A stretch of DNA of 64,000 bases, taken from an uncultured Roseburia sp. (GTDB lineage Bacteria; Bacillota; Clostridia; Lachnospirales; Lachnospiraceae). The notes beneath the pieces are model-generated. The model saw only the letters and a list, made by a program, of their open reading frames with translations. It was not told where the DNA came from and searched no databases. The position numbers and the translations under genes were made by a program. The stretch spans positions 19,431-83,430 of the forward strand of contig CANPGM010000007.1 in assembly GCA_947573605.1 (NCBI GenBank), read 5' to 3'. Below, one piece after another: positions 18,968 to 27,889 of this stretch (within the stretch, counting starts at the first letter, position 1; every line of letters starts with the position of its first letter).

Positions 18968-19381
18968 ATGACCCTGACTTTTACAGAAGAACGCATCTAT
19001 ACGAAAAAAGATTTGCAGGAACTCTTTCAGTCGGTCAACTGGCTGTCGGCGAACTATCCGGACCGGTTAAAAAAAGCGCTTGATCATTGCGAAACCGTAA
19101 TTACCGCATGGGACGGGGAACTGCTTACGGGACTGATTAATGCGATAGACGACGGGGAACTGACGGCATATGTGCACTATTTATGTGTGAATCCAGCGTA
19201 TCAGGGAAAAGGAGTCGGCAGAGAATTGTTAGACAGAATTAAAAAAAAGTATCAGTCGTATCTGTATCTGATTTTGATTGCGGAAAATGAACCTTTAATT
19301 GAATACTATAAAGGAAACGGGTTTCAACAGATTGCAGGACAGTTTGTAATGGAAGTGCAAAACTTTGAAAAAAGCGTATGA
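18968..19381 (+). CDS. GNAT-family N-acetyltransferase
   Basis: 137 residues. The acetyl-CoA binding motif A is clear (VNPAYQGKGVGRELLDRI, about 76-93), followed by the motif B region IAENEPLIEYYKGNGF. The acyl acceptor cannot be told. ATG 18968 has GAGGAG close upstream. It is separated from lepA by a promoter, so it seems to be monocistronic. Confidence 0.88.
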   Translation: MTLTFTEERIYTKKDLQELFQSVNWLSANYPDRLKKALDHCETVITAWDGELLTGLINAIDDGELTAYVHYLCVNPAYQGKGVGRELLDRIKKKYQSYLYLILIAENEPLIEYYKGNGFQQIAGQFVMEVQNFEKSV

Positions 19382-19408
19382 CGTAAGCGAATGTCGTATG
19401 TGAACATC

Positions 19409-19438
19409 TTGACGCACCGTGCGTCGGTCACGTATAAT
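19409..19438 (+). promoter_or_regulatory. lepA promoter overlapping a 15-bp palindrome
   Basis: TTGACG (19409-19414), 18-bp spacer, TATAAT (19433-19438). GACGCACCGTGCGTC (19411-19425) is a perfect palindrome covering the -35 box. A GC-rich hairpin (GCCGCC/GGCGGC, 19465-19479) follows just before the ribosome site. Confidence 0.65.
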
Positions 19439-19494
19439 AGGTACAATGACTTCATGAATAGAAGGCCGCCGACGGCGGCGGAAGGCGGGGAAAC

Positions 19495-21306
19495 ATGTCA
19501 ATTGATCAGAATAAAATCAGAAACTTTTGTATCATCGCGCATATCGACCACGGTAAATCGACGCTTGCCGATCGAATTATAGAACACACCGGAACGCTGA
19601 CAAGCCGCGAGATGCAGGCGCAGGTGCTTGACAATATGGAGCTGGAGCGGGAGCGCGGCATTACGATTAAGTCGCAGGCGGTTCGCATTATATATAAAGC
19701 GTTAAACGGAGAGGAATATATTTTTAATTTAATCGACACGCCGGGACACGTTGATTTTAATTATGAGGTGTCAAGAAGTCTTGCCGCGTGCGACGGGGCG
19801 ATTCTTGTCGTGGACGCCGCGCAGGGGGTAGAGGCGCAGACGCTTGCCAATGTGTATCTTGCATTAGATCATGATTTGGATGTGATGCCGGTAATTAATA
19901 AAATTGATCTGCCGAGCGCGCAGCCGGAAGAGGTGATTCAGGAAATTGAAGACGTCATTGGCATAGAAGCCGCGGACGCGCCCCGGATATCGGCAAAAAC
20001 AGGTTTAAATATCGAAGAAGTATTGGAACAGATCGTAACAAAAATTCCCGCTCCGACCGGAGATGCAAACGCGCCGTTAAAAGCGCTGATCTTTGACGCG
20101 TTATACGATCAGTATAAAGGCGTCATTGTATTCTGCCGGATCAAAGAAGGAACGGTCCGCGTCGGCGATCTGATTAAAATGATGGCGACGGGAGCGACGG
20201 ACGAGGTAACCGAAGTCGGCTATTTCGGCGCGGGTCAGTTTATTCCCTGTGAGGAATTATCTGCGGGAATGGTCGGTTATGTGTGCGCGAGTATTAAAAA
20301 CGTCCGGGATACGCGTGTCGGGGACACGGTAACGAATGCCAAAAGTCCCTGTAAGGAGGCGCTTCCGGGCTATAAAAAAGTGAATCCTATGGTTTATTGC
20401 GGGATGTACCCGGCAGACAGCGCAAAATATGCGGATTTAAGGGATGCGCTGGAAAAGCTGCAGATTAACGATGCGTCGCTGCAGTTTGAACCGGAGACGT
20501 CGCTTGCACTGGGATTCGGGTTTCGCTGCGGGTTTTTAGGCCTCCTGCATCTGGAGATTATTCAGGAGAGACTGGAACGGGAATTTGATTTGGATTTAGT
20601 AACGACTGCGCCGGGCGTTGTCTACAAGGTATATAAGACAAACGGAGAGGTGGTGGAACTGACGAATCCGTCCAATCTTCCCGACCCTTCGGAAATAGAT
20701 TATATGGAAGAGCCGATTGTCTCTGCGGAGATAATGGTGACAAAGGATTATGTCGGTGCAATTATGACGCTTTGTCAGGAACGGCGCGGCGTATATCTAA
20801 GCCTGGAATATCTGGAAGAGACGCGCGCTCTGATTAAGTACGAGCTCCCTTTAAACGAAATTATTTATGATTTTTTCGATGCGTTAAAATCGCGTTCCAG
20901 AGGATATGCTTCTTTTGACTATGAGCTGAAAGGCTATTCGCAGTCCGAGCTGGTGAAGCTGGATATTTTAATTAATAAAGAACAGGTAGACGCGTTGTCT
21001 TTTATTGTATTTAAAGACAGCGCCTATGAACGCGGCAGAAAAATGTGTGAAAAGTTAAAGGAAGAGATTCCGAGGCATTTATTTGAAATCCCGATTCAGG
21101 CCGCAGTCGGCGGAAAGGTCATTGCGCGCGAGACGGTAAAGGCAATGCGCAAGGACGTCCTTGCAAAGTGCTACGGAGGCGATATCACTAGAAAGAGAAA
21201 GCTTCTGGAAAAGCAGAAGGAAGGAAAGAAGCGGATGCGCCAGGTCGGAAGCGTGGAGATTCCGCAGGAAGCGTTTATGAGTGTATTGAAGCTGGATGAG
21301 GACTAG
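19495..21306 (+). CDS. lepA: Elongation factor 4 (LepA)
   Basis: Translational GTPase that acts on stalled or mis-translocated ribosomes. 603 residues, the normal length. G1 motif AHIDHGKST (about 15-23), switch [14 protein letters not shown] and the C-terminal LepA-specific domain ending near [16 protein letters not shown] are all present. ATG 19495 follows AAGGCGGGG. It lies 50 nt upstream of hemW, a common Firmicutes pairing. Confidence 0.97.
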   Translation: MSIDQNKIRNFCIIAHIDHGKSTLADRIIEHTGTLTSREMQAQVLDNMELERERGITIKSQAVRIIYKALNGEEYIFNLIDTPGHVDFNYEVSRSLAACDGAILVVDAAQGVEAQTLANVYLALDHDLDVMPVINKIDLPSAQPEEVIQEIEDVIGIEAADAPRISAKTGLNIEEVLEQIVTKIPAPTGDANAPLKALIFDALYDQYKGVIVFCRIKEGTVRVGDLIKMMATGATDEVTEVGYFGAGQFIPCEELSAGMVGYVCASIKNVRDTRVGDTVTNAKSPCKEALPGYKKVNPMVYCGMYPADSAKYADLRDALEKLQINDASLQFEPETSLALGFGFRCGFLGLLHLEIIQERLEREFDLDLVTTAPGVVYKVYKTNGEVVELTNPSNLPDPSEIDYMEEPIVSAEIMVTKDYVGAIMTLCQERRGVYLSLEYLEETRALIKYELPLNEIIYDFFDALKSRSRGYASFDYELKGYSQSELVKLDILINKEQVDALSFIVFKDSAYERGRKMCEKLKEEIPRHLFEIPIQAAVGGKVIARETVKAMRKDVLAKCYGGDITRKRKLLEKQKEGKKRMRQVGSVEIPQEAFMSVLKLDED

Positions 21307-21356
21307 CGCGCGTATCGGCGACGAAATTCGTTTATGAGTTTGCACGGGGGATCGGT

Positions 21357-22586
21357 TTGAATAAAAAGAAAGAAACGGAGCTGTATCTTCATATTCCCTT
21401 TTGTATGAAAAAATGCGGGTACTGTGATTTTTTGTCCTTTGTCGCGGACGAGAAAATGCAGGAGACATATGTCGGAGCGCTGATCAGGGAACTGGATTTT
21501 TACGGAACGAAATATAAGGACAGGCTTTTTACAACGGTATATATCGGAGGCGGTACGCCATCCTGGCTTTCGGAAGAAGCGATCGCCCGTATTATGGAAA
21601 AAGTGAGAGAATGTTTTTTATTGTCGGACGACGCGGAAGTTACGATAGAATGTAATCCGGGAACCGTAACGGAGCAAAAGCTTTTGACGTATCGGAAAGC
21701 CGGGATTAACAGACTCAGTATCGGCCTGCAGTCGGCGCACAATAAAGAGCTTCAAATACTGGGAAGGATTCACACATGGGAGCAGTTTTTAAAAACGTAT
21801 GATCTGGCGAGGGGAAGCGGATATTCCAATATCAATATTGATCTGATGAGTTCGTTGCCGGGTCAGACGCCGGAGCTTTTTGCGGATTCTTTAAAGAAGG
21901 TGCTGCGGCTTAGACCGGAGCATATTTCCGCATATTCGCTGATAATTGAAAAAGGGACGCCGTTTTATGACCGGTACCGTTTTGACGCGGTCAGGCAGCA
22001 GGCGGGCCTTCCCACGGAATCCCTTCCGACGGAAGAGGAAGAGTATGAAACCGTAAAATTAACGCAGCAGATACTGCAGGAGGCAGGATACCGCTGGTAC
22101 GAAGTTTCTAATTTTGCGCTGCCGGGGAGGGAATGCCGCCATAATATCGGCTACTGGAAGCGTACGGATTATCTGGGGGTCGGACTTGGCGCCGCGTCTC
22201 TCATCGATAATATCCGATATTCGAATACAGCCGATATCTATGATTATCTAAAGCAATGCGGGCAGATCAGGGAAGGATTGTTTGAAAATACGGCGGAGGA
22301 CGGGACGGTAAGCGAAGTGCCGGCGGTAAATTTTCATGCGTCTGCAGAGGCGCTTTCACGAAACGCACAGATGGAAGAATTTATGTTTCTGGGCTTAAGA
22401 ATGGTTGACGGCGTACTGCGCTCGGATTTTGAGGAAGCGTTCGGCATTTCGGTTGAGGCGGCGTACGGAGAGGTAATAGAGCATTTGAAAGCGGAAGGAC
22501 TGTTAAAGAAAATGGAAGGGCGAATTTTTCTGACAGAGCGCGGCATGGATGTAAGTAACTTTGCGCTTGCACAGTTTCTGCATTAG
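21357..22586 (+). CDS. hemW: Radical SAM heme chaperone HemW
   Basis: 409 residues. The radical SAM cluster is bound by Cys16, Cys20 and Cys23 (CMKKCGYCDF), where HemW has the extra cysteine spacing typical of the HemN family. GGGTPS and the C-terminal HemN domain are present. HemW homologues bind heme and deliver it to respiratory proteins; they are often mis-named coproporphyrinogen oxidase. The start is a TTG at 21357, preceded by CGGGGGA at about 5 nt; no ATG fits upstream of the conserved N-terminus. Confidence 0.92.
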   Translation: MNKKKETELYLHIPFCMKKCGYCDFLSFVADEKMQETYVGALIRELDFYGTKYKDRLFTTVYIGGGTPSWLSEEAIARIMEKVRECFLLSDDAEVTIECNPGTVTEQKLLTYRKAGINRLSIGLQSAHNKELQILGRIHTWEQFLKTYDLARGSGYSNINIDLMSSLPGQTPELFADSLKKVLRLRPEHISAYSLIIEKGTPFYDRYRFDAVRQQAGLPTESLPTEEEEYETVKLTQQILQEAGYRWYEVSNFALPGRECRHNIGYWKRTDYLGVGLGAASLIDNIRYSNTADIYDYLKQCGQIREGLFENTAEDGTVSEVPAVNFHASAEALSRNAQMEEFMFLGLRMVDGVLRSDFEEAFGISVEAAYGEVIEHLKAEGLLKKMEGRIFLTERGMDVSNFALAQFLH

Positions 22587-22617
22587 TTGCCAGGAGCCGC
22601 TGATACAAAATTTGTTA

Positions 22618-22645
22618 TTGCAAATTTTAAAAATTGTGATATGAT
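22618..22645 (+). promoter_or_regulatory. Promoter of the ABC-F leader
   Basis: TTGCAA (22618-22623), 16-bp spacer and TATGAT (22640-22645) with an extended -10 TG at 22637-22638. Transcription from here gives a leader of about 415 nt before the ABC-F start. Confidence 0.65.
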
Positions 22646-22697
22646 AAAAAAGTCGATAGATTATTTGACAAAAATAGAAAAAGAAAGTGGTGAAAAG

Positions 22698-22718
22698 ATG
22701 TATACAATTTCCTGTTAA
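22698..22718 (+). CDS. Candidate leader peptide MYTISC of the ABC-F gene
   Basis: ATG-TAT-ACA-ATT-TCC-TGT-TAA with a purine-rich ribosome site (AAAGTGGTG, about 6 nt upstream). Short peptides in this position are the sensor in ribosome-mediated attenuation of antibiotic-resistance ABC-F and methylase genes. The role is inferred from position. Confidence 0.5.
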   Translation: MYTISC

Positions 22719-22750
22719 TCAATGAATTGAATTGTCATACCGGAATTGAT

Positions 22751-22818
22751 CAGGCTTATATAAAAAGAGCCTGCTGTTTTGATACAATACGCAGCGCAGC
22801 CTGGTATGTTTTAGCAGG
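22751..22818 (+). promoter_or_regulatory. Mutually exclusive hairpins in the ABC-F leader
   Basis: CAGGCT (22751-22756) pairs with AGCCTG (22768-22773). The overlapping CCTGCT (22770-22775) can instead pair with AGCAGG (22813-22818). The two pairings exclude one another, as expected of an attenuator switch. Confidence 0.45.
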
Positions 22819-22897
22819 AAATTTTTATCTTAATACGGACAGGGCAGATCTTGCGCGGCTATGCTGTCATTGCGCAGGGATCGAATAGGATGTATGA

Positions 22898-22927
22898 AGA
22901 TGCAGAAGAATTTCTGTATCTTTTTTT
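22898..22927 (+). terminator. Intrinsic terminator inside the ABC-F leader
   Basis: AGATGCAGAA (22898-22907) pairs with TTCTGTATCT (22912-22921, one G-U pair) around a 4-nt loop, followed by six further T. It lies about 140 nt before the ABC-F start codon, so it would stop transcription unless relieved. Confidence 0.75.
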
Positions 22928-22941
22928 GCCTTATAGGAAAC

Positions 22942-22986
22942 TGCGTCGTCAGACGCATGCAAAAAGTGCGAAGCGCTCTTTTTTAT
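22942..22986 (+). terminator. Second leader hairpin pair and terminator before ABC-F
   Basis: TGCGTC/GACGCA (22942-22957) is a perfect 6-bp hairpin. Immediately after it AGTGC/GCGCT (22965-22977) with flanking A/T pairing is followed by CTTTTTT, a weaker second terminator. Confidence 0.5.
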
Positions 22987-23069
22987 AGTTTGCTGCTGAA
23001 ACACATTTCGTATGACAGAGACTTTATACCGCATTTTATAAATGCATGACGGGGATAGGAGGAATGTGT

Positions 23070-24623
23070 ATGCTGCAGATGAAACATATTACAATTACAC
23101 ACCGCAGGGATATGCGGACCATGATAAACGATTTTTCCATGGTATTGAACGAGGGGGATAAGGCGGCAATAATCGGAGAAGAGGGCAACGGAAAGTCTAC
23201 GCTGCTGAAACTGATTTATGATGAAACGCTTGTGGAAGCGTATGCCGACGTTTCAGGGGAAATCATAAAAAACGGATTGCGTATCGGCTATCTGGCGCAG
23301 GAATTAGACGAGGCGCAAAAAGATCGGACGATATATGAATTTCTGTCGGAATGCGAGGCGTTTTATCTTCTTACTCCGAAAGAGCTTTCGGATATTGCGG
23401 GAGAACTTTCGATTGAGATGGAGCTTTTTTATGCGGACAGGAAGGTAGGGCAGCTTTCCGGCGGGGAAAAGGTAAAGCTGCAGCTTGCGCGGATTTTGAT
23501 GGAGCGGCCGGATCTTCTCTGCCTGGATGAGCCTTCAAACGATATTGATATTCAGACGTTAGAATGGCTCGAATCATTTATCAGAAAAACGAACCTGCCG
23601 GTATTATATATTTCGCATGATGAACTGCTGCTTGAACATACCGCAAATAAGATTATTCATTTGGAACAGATCAGGCGAAAAACCGAAGCGCGGTATACGA
23701 TTGCGGCAGCCGGATATCGGGAATACGTACAAAACCGGCAAAAGAGCCTGTCGCGCCAGGAGCAGGAGGCCAGAAATGAACGGAGCGAATATAAAAAACA
23801 GCAGGAACGATTTCGGCAGATCCAGCAAAAGGTCGAATATCAGCAGAATGCGATAAGCAGGCAGAACCCGCACGGCGGAAGGCTTCTCAAGAAAAAAATG
23901 CATGCGGTAAAGGCGCTTGAACATCGCTTTGAAAAAGAATTTGAACAGATGACGGAAATGCCGGAAACGGAGGACGCGATTTTTATTAAATTCGGTGACA
24001 AGATTTTAATGCCGAACGGAAAGCGCGTGATTGATTTTTCATTGGAGGAGTTAAAGGCCGGCGAACGGGTTCTGGCGAAACAGATCCGGCTTTCCGTGAC
24101 CGGTCCGGAGCATATTTGTATTATCGGAAAAAACGGAACCGGAAAAACAACGCTTTTACGGAAAATTGCAGAGGAATTACTTGCAAGAAAAGATATACAC
24201 GCCTTTTATATGCCGCAGAATTATGAGGAACTGTTGGAATCGAATCAAACGCCGGTCGAATTTTTAGCGGATATCGGCGACAAAGAAGAGACGGGCCGGA
24301 TACGGACCTATCTTGGGAGTATGAAGTTTACGGCGGATGAAATGAGCCATACGGTAGGAGCGTTGTCCGGCGGGCAAAAGGCAAAGCTGTTCTTATTAAA
24401 AATCAGTATGCGGGGCGCCGATGTGTTGATTTTGGACGAACCGACCAGAAATTTTTCTCCGCTCTCCGGTCCGGTGATCCGGAATATGCTAAAGAACTAC
24501 AAAGGGGCAATTATAAGTGTATCCCATGACAGAAAATATATAAAAGAGGTATGCCCGACGCGCTACGAACTGACCGAAGAGGGGCTAAAGCGAGCGCCGG
24601 ATGAAGAGTACGGGCAAAATTGA
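23070..24623 (+). CDS. ABC-F family ATPase, possible antibiotic-resistance ribosome-protection factor
   Basis: 517 residues with two ABC ATPase domains and no membrane spans: Walker A GEEGNGKST and GKNGTGKTT, signatures LSGGEKVKL and LSGGQKAKL, Walker B LLCLDEPSNDIDI and VLILDEPTRNFSPLSGP. The linker between them (about 215-300) is highly charged and coiled coil, as in ABC-F proteins that act on the ribosomal E site. The second Walker B lacks the usual NHLD after DEPT, a variation seen among some resistance-type ABC-F proteins. ATG 23070 lies 7 nt from AGGAGG; the frame opens at 23046. The attenuator-like leader supports drug-inducible expression. Confidence 0.87.
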   Translation: MLQMKHITITHRRDMRTMINDFSMVLNEGDKAAIIGEEGNGKSTLLKLIYDETLVEAYADVSGEIIKNGLRIGYLAQELDEAQKDRTIYEFLSECEAFYLLTPKELSDIAGELSIEMELFYADRKVGQLSGGEKVKLQLARILMERPDLLCLDEPSNDIDIQTLEWLESFIRKTNLPVLYISHDELLLEHTANKIIHLEQIRRKTEARYTIAAAGYREYVQNRQKSLSRQEQEARNERSEYKKQQERFRQIQQKVEYQQNAISRQNPHGGRLLKKKMHAVKALEHRFEKEFEQMTEMPETEDAIFIKFGDKILMPNGKRVIDFSLEELKAGERVLAKQIRLSVTGPEHICIIGKNGTGKTTLLRKIAEELLARKDIHAFYMPQNYEELLESNQTPVEFLADIGDKEETGRIRTYLGSMKFTADEMSHTVGALSGGQKAKLFLLKISMRGADVLILDEPTRNFSPLSGPVIRNMLKNYKGAIISVSHDRKYIKEVCPTRYELTEEGLKRAPDEEYGQN

Positions 24624-24666
24624 TGTGTTTTGTTTCAGAAAAAATAAATCGGAGGAAATTCAAACT

Positions 24667-26949
24667 ATGAAAATGAGGATTTTGGCGCTGTTGCTGTGTT
24701 CCTGCCTGTACCTGACGGGAATATCGTTTCAGGCGTCGGCAAAAGAGCTTTCGCAGGCCGCAGAGACGGCGGGTGAAGTGCAGGCTGCAGAGGCGGCGGG
24801 ACACCCGCAGGCAGATTTGACGGAAGAACCCGCTGCCGGGACGAACGCCAACAGGCCTGCGGCGGGGGTGAAGGTAGCATACCGTACACAGAAAGAAATC
24901 GCAGATTACATCAAAAGCAGCGGGGCAGGGACGGAAGATGCGCTGACGTTTCAGACGGAACCGAAAACCGACCCGCCGTATGATTTGGGAAGGCTTTCGG
25001 ATGAAACACTGGCGTCCGCGGTAAAAATGCTGAACCAGATCCGCTATATTGCAGGCATTTCTTATCATGTAGAACTGTCGGAGGAATTAAACCGGCAGGC
25101 GCAGGCAGCGGCTCTGGCAAATTATGCAAACGGAGCGCTGTCCCATTCGCCCGCCCGACCAGACGGAATGACGGACGAGATGTACGCCCTGGCATCAAAA
25201 GGGGCGTCCTCTTCCAATATTGCATGGGCCTCCTGGGCTGGCCGCAGTTTAAATGAGACATCTGTATTTTCCTGGATGAACGACGGAGACAGCGGAAATA
25301 TATCCGCTGTCGGACACAGGCGCTGGATGTTAAATCCGTCAATGGGAAAGACGGGATTCGGCGCTGTCAGCGGAGGAAAGGGAACATACAGCGCCATATC
25401 GGTATTTGACAGAAGCAATACCTCTGCAAACGAGTACGGCGTTATGTGGCCGGCGCAGAATATGCCGGTCAGTTATTTCAGGCAATCATATCCATGGACT
25501 GTTTCGATGGACAGGACGATTCATGCCGCCGATGTGAAGGTGCGGCTTGTGCGCAGAAATGACGGACGGGTTTGGAATTTTTCAGCCGGCTCGTCGGATG
25601 GATATTTTAATGTAAATAACGTCGGCTACGGGCAAATCGGCTGTATTATTTTCCGCCCGGATCCCGAAACCATTGAGAACTTTCTTCCGGGCGACATATA
25701 TGACGTAACGATTACCGGCGCATCCGAAGAAACGATATCCTATTCGGTTTCCTTCTTTGACCTTGAAAACCCGGCGGAGGAGAACGTGAGCGTTGCTTCC
25801 GTGAGTCTGGACCGGCAGCAGGCAGAGATAAAGGAAAAGGGGCAGACGGTTAAGCTGGCTGCGGCGGTGGCCCCGGAAAATGCGTCCAATAAAAATGTGG
25901 CATGGGAAAGTTCAAACCCTTCGGTTGCGACGGTAGATGCAGAGGGGACGGTATATGCCGTTTCGAACGGGACAGCCGTAATAACGGTTACGACGGAGGA
26001 CGGGAAAAAGACGGCGTCCTGCACGGTAACGGTAGAGATACCGCTTGCGGCAGGCGGACGCATTTCGGGGTATAACCGGTATGAAACCGCTATTCAGTGC
26101 GCCGAGCTGATTGGGCAGGGGGAAAAATTTACCTGCGTTGTCATTGCAAATGCCGATAATTTCCCGGATGCACTGGCAGGCTGCCCGCTTGCGGCACAAA
26201 ACAGCGCCCCGATTCTTCTGACGGGCAAATCGGCGTCCGGCACCAGACAGACCATGATGTATGTGAAGGATCATCTGGAAAAAGACGGTACAGTCTATTT
26301 GCTCGGCGGGATAAGCGCCGTTTCCGAAGATGTGGAGGCGGAGCTTCGCGCGGCCGGTTTTGACAATATTAAGCGGCTTGGAGGCAGTACGCGTTATGAA
26401 ACGAATCTTATGATTATTGACGAAATGAAGGTTGCAAAAGGATCGAATGTCGTAATTGTAAGCGGGGCGAACTATGCAGACAGTTTATCCGTTTCAGGAA
26501 TCGCCGGGGCAGAAGGTATGCCGGTTTTTCTTGCAGGAGAAGCGCTGACCGAAGAACAGGTAAAAAGGCTTGCACAGATTGAGCCGTCAAATCTTTATAT
26601 GATTGGCGGTACGGCTGCGGTAAGCGCCGCCGCAGAGGAACAGGCGGAGGCATTCGGCAGCGTCGTGCGGATTTCGGGAAAAAACAGGTACGCAACCTCT
26701 CTTGCGGTAGCGGAATATTTTCAAATGGATGAGGCTGCTTACGCCGTCTTTGCCTGCGGAAACAATTTCCCTGACGGATTGACGGGCGGCGCTCTTGCTG
26801 CGGGCCTGAACGCTCCCGTTATTTTGGTTTCGGATACCAACTATACGGAGCAGGAGGCATTTTTAAAGAACAGCAGGATTGAGGATACCTTTATCATGGG
26901 CGGAACTTCCGTTATCTCGGCGGAAACAGAAAAGCATCTGAGAAAATAA
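24667..26949 (+). CDS. Secreted CAP-domain protein with Big_2 and three CWB2 wall-binding repeats
   Basis: 760 residues. A signal peptide (about 1-25, MRILALLLCSCLYLTGISF then QASA) leads to an Ala/Glu/Gly linker. A CAP/SCP domain follows (about 105-270; LNQIRYIAGISYHVELSEEL, SHSP, VGHRRWML), then a Big_2 domain (about 375-455). Three CWB2 (PF04122) repeats end the protein, each opening with RISGYNRYETA, RLGGSTRYET or RISGKNRYATS. Three tandem CWB2 repeats are the number that anchors clostridial surface proteins non-covalently to the wall polymer. Enzymatic role of the CAP domain is unknown. ATG 24667 is used; the frame begins inside the ABC-F gene. Confidence 0.93.
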   Translation: MKMRILALLLCSCLYLTGISFQASAKELSQAAETAGEVQAAEAAGHPQADLTEEPAAGTNANRPAAGVKVAYRTQKEIADYIKSSGAGTEDALTFQTEPKTDPPYDLGRLSDETLASAVKMLNQIRYIAGISYHVELSEELNRQAQAAALANYANGALSHSPARPDGMTDEMYALASKGASSSNIAWASWAGRSLNETSVFSWMNDGDSGNISAVGHRRWMLNPSMGKTGFGAVSGGKGTYSAISVFDRSNTSANEYGVMWPAQNMPVSYFRQSYPWTVSMDRTIHAADVKVRLVRRNDGRVWNFSAGSSDGYFNVNNVGYGQIGCIIFRPDPETIENFLPGDIYDVTITGASEETISYSVSFFDLENPAEENVSVASVSLDRQQAEIKEKGQTVKLAAAVAPENASNKNVAWESSNPSVATVDAEGTVYAVSNGTAVITVTTEDGKKTASCTVTVEIPLAAGGRISGYNRYETAIQCAELIGQGEKFTCVVIANADNFPDALAGCPLAAQNSAPILLTGKSASGTRQTMMYVKDHLEKDGTVYLLGGISAVSEDVEAELRAAGFDNIKRLGGSTRYETNLMIIDEMKVAKGSNVVIVSGANYADSLSVSGIAGAEGMPVFLAGEALTEEQVKRLAQIEPSNLYMIGGTAAVSAAAEEQAEAFGSVVRISGKNRYATSLAVAEYFQMDEAAYAVFACGNNFPDGLTGGALAAGLNAPVILVSDTNYTEQEAFLKNSRIEDTFIMGGTSVISAETEKHLRK

Positions 26950-27008
26950 CCGTGCTGCATTGGCTTTAAGGACGAACGTATCCCTTTTTGTGTTTTTGCG
27001 TAAAGGGC

Positions 27009-27037
27009 TTGTGAATTTTTTTCTATTATGTTACGAT
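27009..27037 (+). promoter_or_regulatory. Putative promoter of the hyd leader
   Basis: TTGTGA (27009-27014), 17-bp spacer, TACGAT (27032-27037) with TG one base upstream. Transcription would begin just before the GC-rich hairpin at 27041. Confidence 0.45.
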
Positions 27038-27040
27038 AGC

Positions 27041-27341
27041 GCTGGCGGGCGGGAATTTGCCTGCGCGCCGGCCTGAAAATATCTGTGGAATGAGAACGTG
27101 TCTTGTTCCTTAAGATTACACAGGATATATGATTGAAAATTTAATTTTTCAGTCGCGAGATTTGTGTCTGCGCGCTGCAAAGCCATAGAGGGCTTGCCAC
27201 AAACTCGTTATGCGTAAAAAATGTTTCTGACATCCCAATCAGATTGCGGTGAAAGATACGGCATAGCATAGAAGGATTCTGCATACTTCGCTTGGAGACG
27301 GCGTATGCAGGTTATGACTGTATCGAGACACGGTACGGTCA
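27041..27341 (+). ncRNA. Candidate structured leader RNA upstream of the hyd genes
   Basis: About 300 nt with successive hairpins: a 13-bp GC-rich stem (27041-27053 with 27060-27072), ATATCTGTG/CACAGGATAT (about 27079-27128), TGAAAA-type stem (about 27131-27152), CTGCATAC/GTATGCAG (27279-27286 with 27303-27310), then a terminator. No coding sequence fits. It does not match any riboswitch consensus I could recall (TPP, FMN, cobalamin, SAM, c-di-GMP-I, T-box). A riboswitch or independent small RNA is inferred only from structure and position. Confidence 0.4.
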
Positions 27342-27350
27342 TTTTTTTTT
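27315..27350 (+). terminator. Intrinsic terminator ahead of the hyd genes
   Basis: TGACTGTATC (27315-27324) pairs with GGTACGGTCA (27332-27341, two G-U pairs), followed by nine T. It lies 180 nt before the first hyd-linked start codon. Confidence 0.85.
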
Positions 27351-27530
27351 GCAGACGTGCCAAAGCGGCGGGCAGAGTGTGCGTGCCGCTGCACTAAATT
27401 GCTCCTAAAGAGGGGAGCGTGTGAAAAATAAATGTTCAAATCCGGGGTTGGTGTCGGCGCGTACCTGACACAAACTCGCAATCCATCTATGGATTTACAC
27501 AATAAAACGTGCGCAGAAATGAGGATTTTT

Positions 27531-27788
27531 ATGGAAACAAGGGTGGCGCTGATAGGAATTATTGTAGAAAATAAGGATTCGGTCGAACAGTTAAACCGTC
27601 TTTTGCATGAATATGGGAATGCGATTATCGGACGCATGGGTATACCGTACAGGGAGCGGGGAATTAATATTATCAGCGTAGCAATTGACGCGCCGCAGGA
27701 TACGATTAACGCGCTGTCCGGTAAAATCGGAAAGCTCAACGGCATCAGCGCCAAAACGGTATATTCAAATGTCGGCGCTAAAATTTGA
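27531..27788 (+). CDS. TM1266-family iron-only hydrogenase system regulator
   Basis: 85 residues from ATG 27531, with GAGG 6 nt upstream; the longer frame from 27432 is not supported. The small ACT/NikR-like fold is visible as METRVALIGIIVENKDSVEQLN and GINIISVAIDAPQDTINALSGKIGKL. Members of this family sit beside hydE/hydG/hydF in many anaerobes and are called putative hydrogenase regulators; no biochemical role is established. It overlaps or abuts the hydE region. Confidence 0.85.
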   Translation: METRVALIGIIVENKDSVEQLNRLLHEYGNAIIGRMGIPYRERGINIISVAIDAPQDTINALSGKIGKLNGISAKTVYSNVGAKI

Positions 27789-27889
27789 ATATTCCGCTCA
27801 TACCAGGGATTCAGGCATGGCAGGCTTATCGGGAATCCGATATGGATGTCACAGAGCGGGAAAGAACGGAGGCGGTTCTGGAAAAGAAT

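Noticed and set aside
22861..23049. 62-codon + strand frame in the ABC-F leader
   Set aside because: It crosses the terminator hairpins of the leader, has no ribosome site and no recognisable domain.
26061..26930. Choline-binding or SLH repeats in the CAP protein
   Set aside because: The RISG-NRYETA pattern and length are those of CWB2, not of choline-binding or SLH modules.
27041..27341. c-di-GMP, TPP, FMN, cobalamin or T-box riboswitch
   Set aside because: A GCAAAGCC stretch recalls the c-di-GMP-I motif, but its partner GGGCAAACC segment and other conserved blocks are missing; no other consensus fits.
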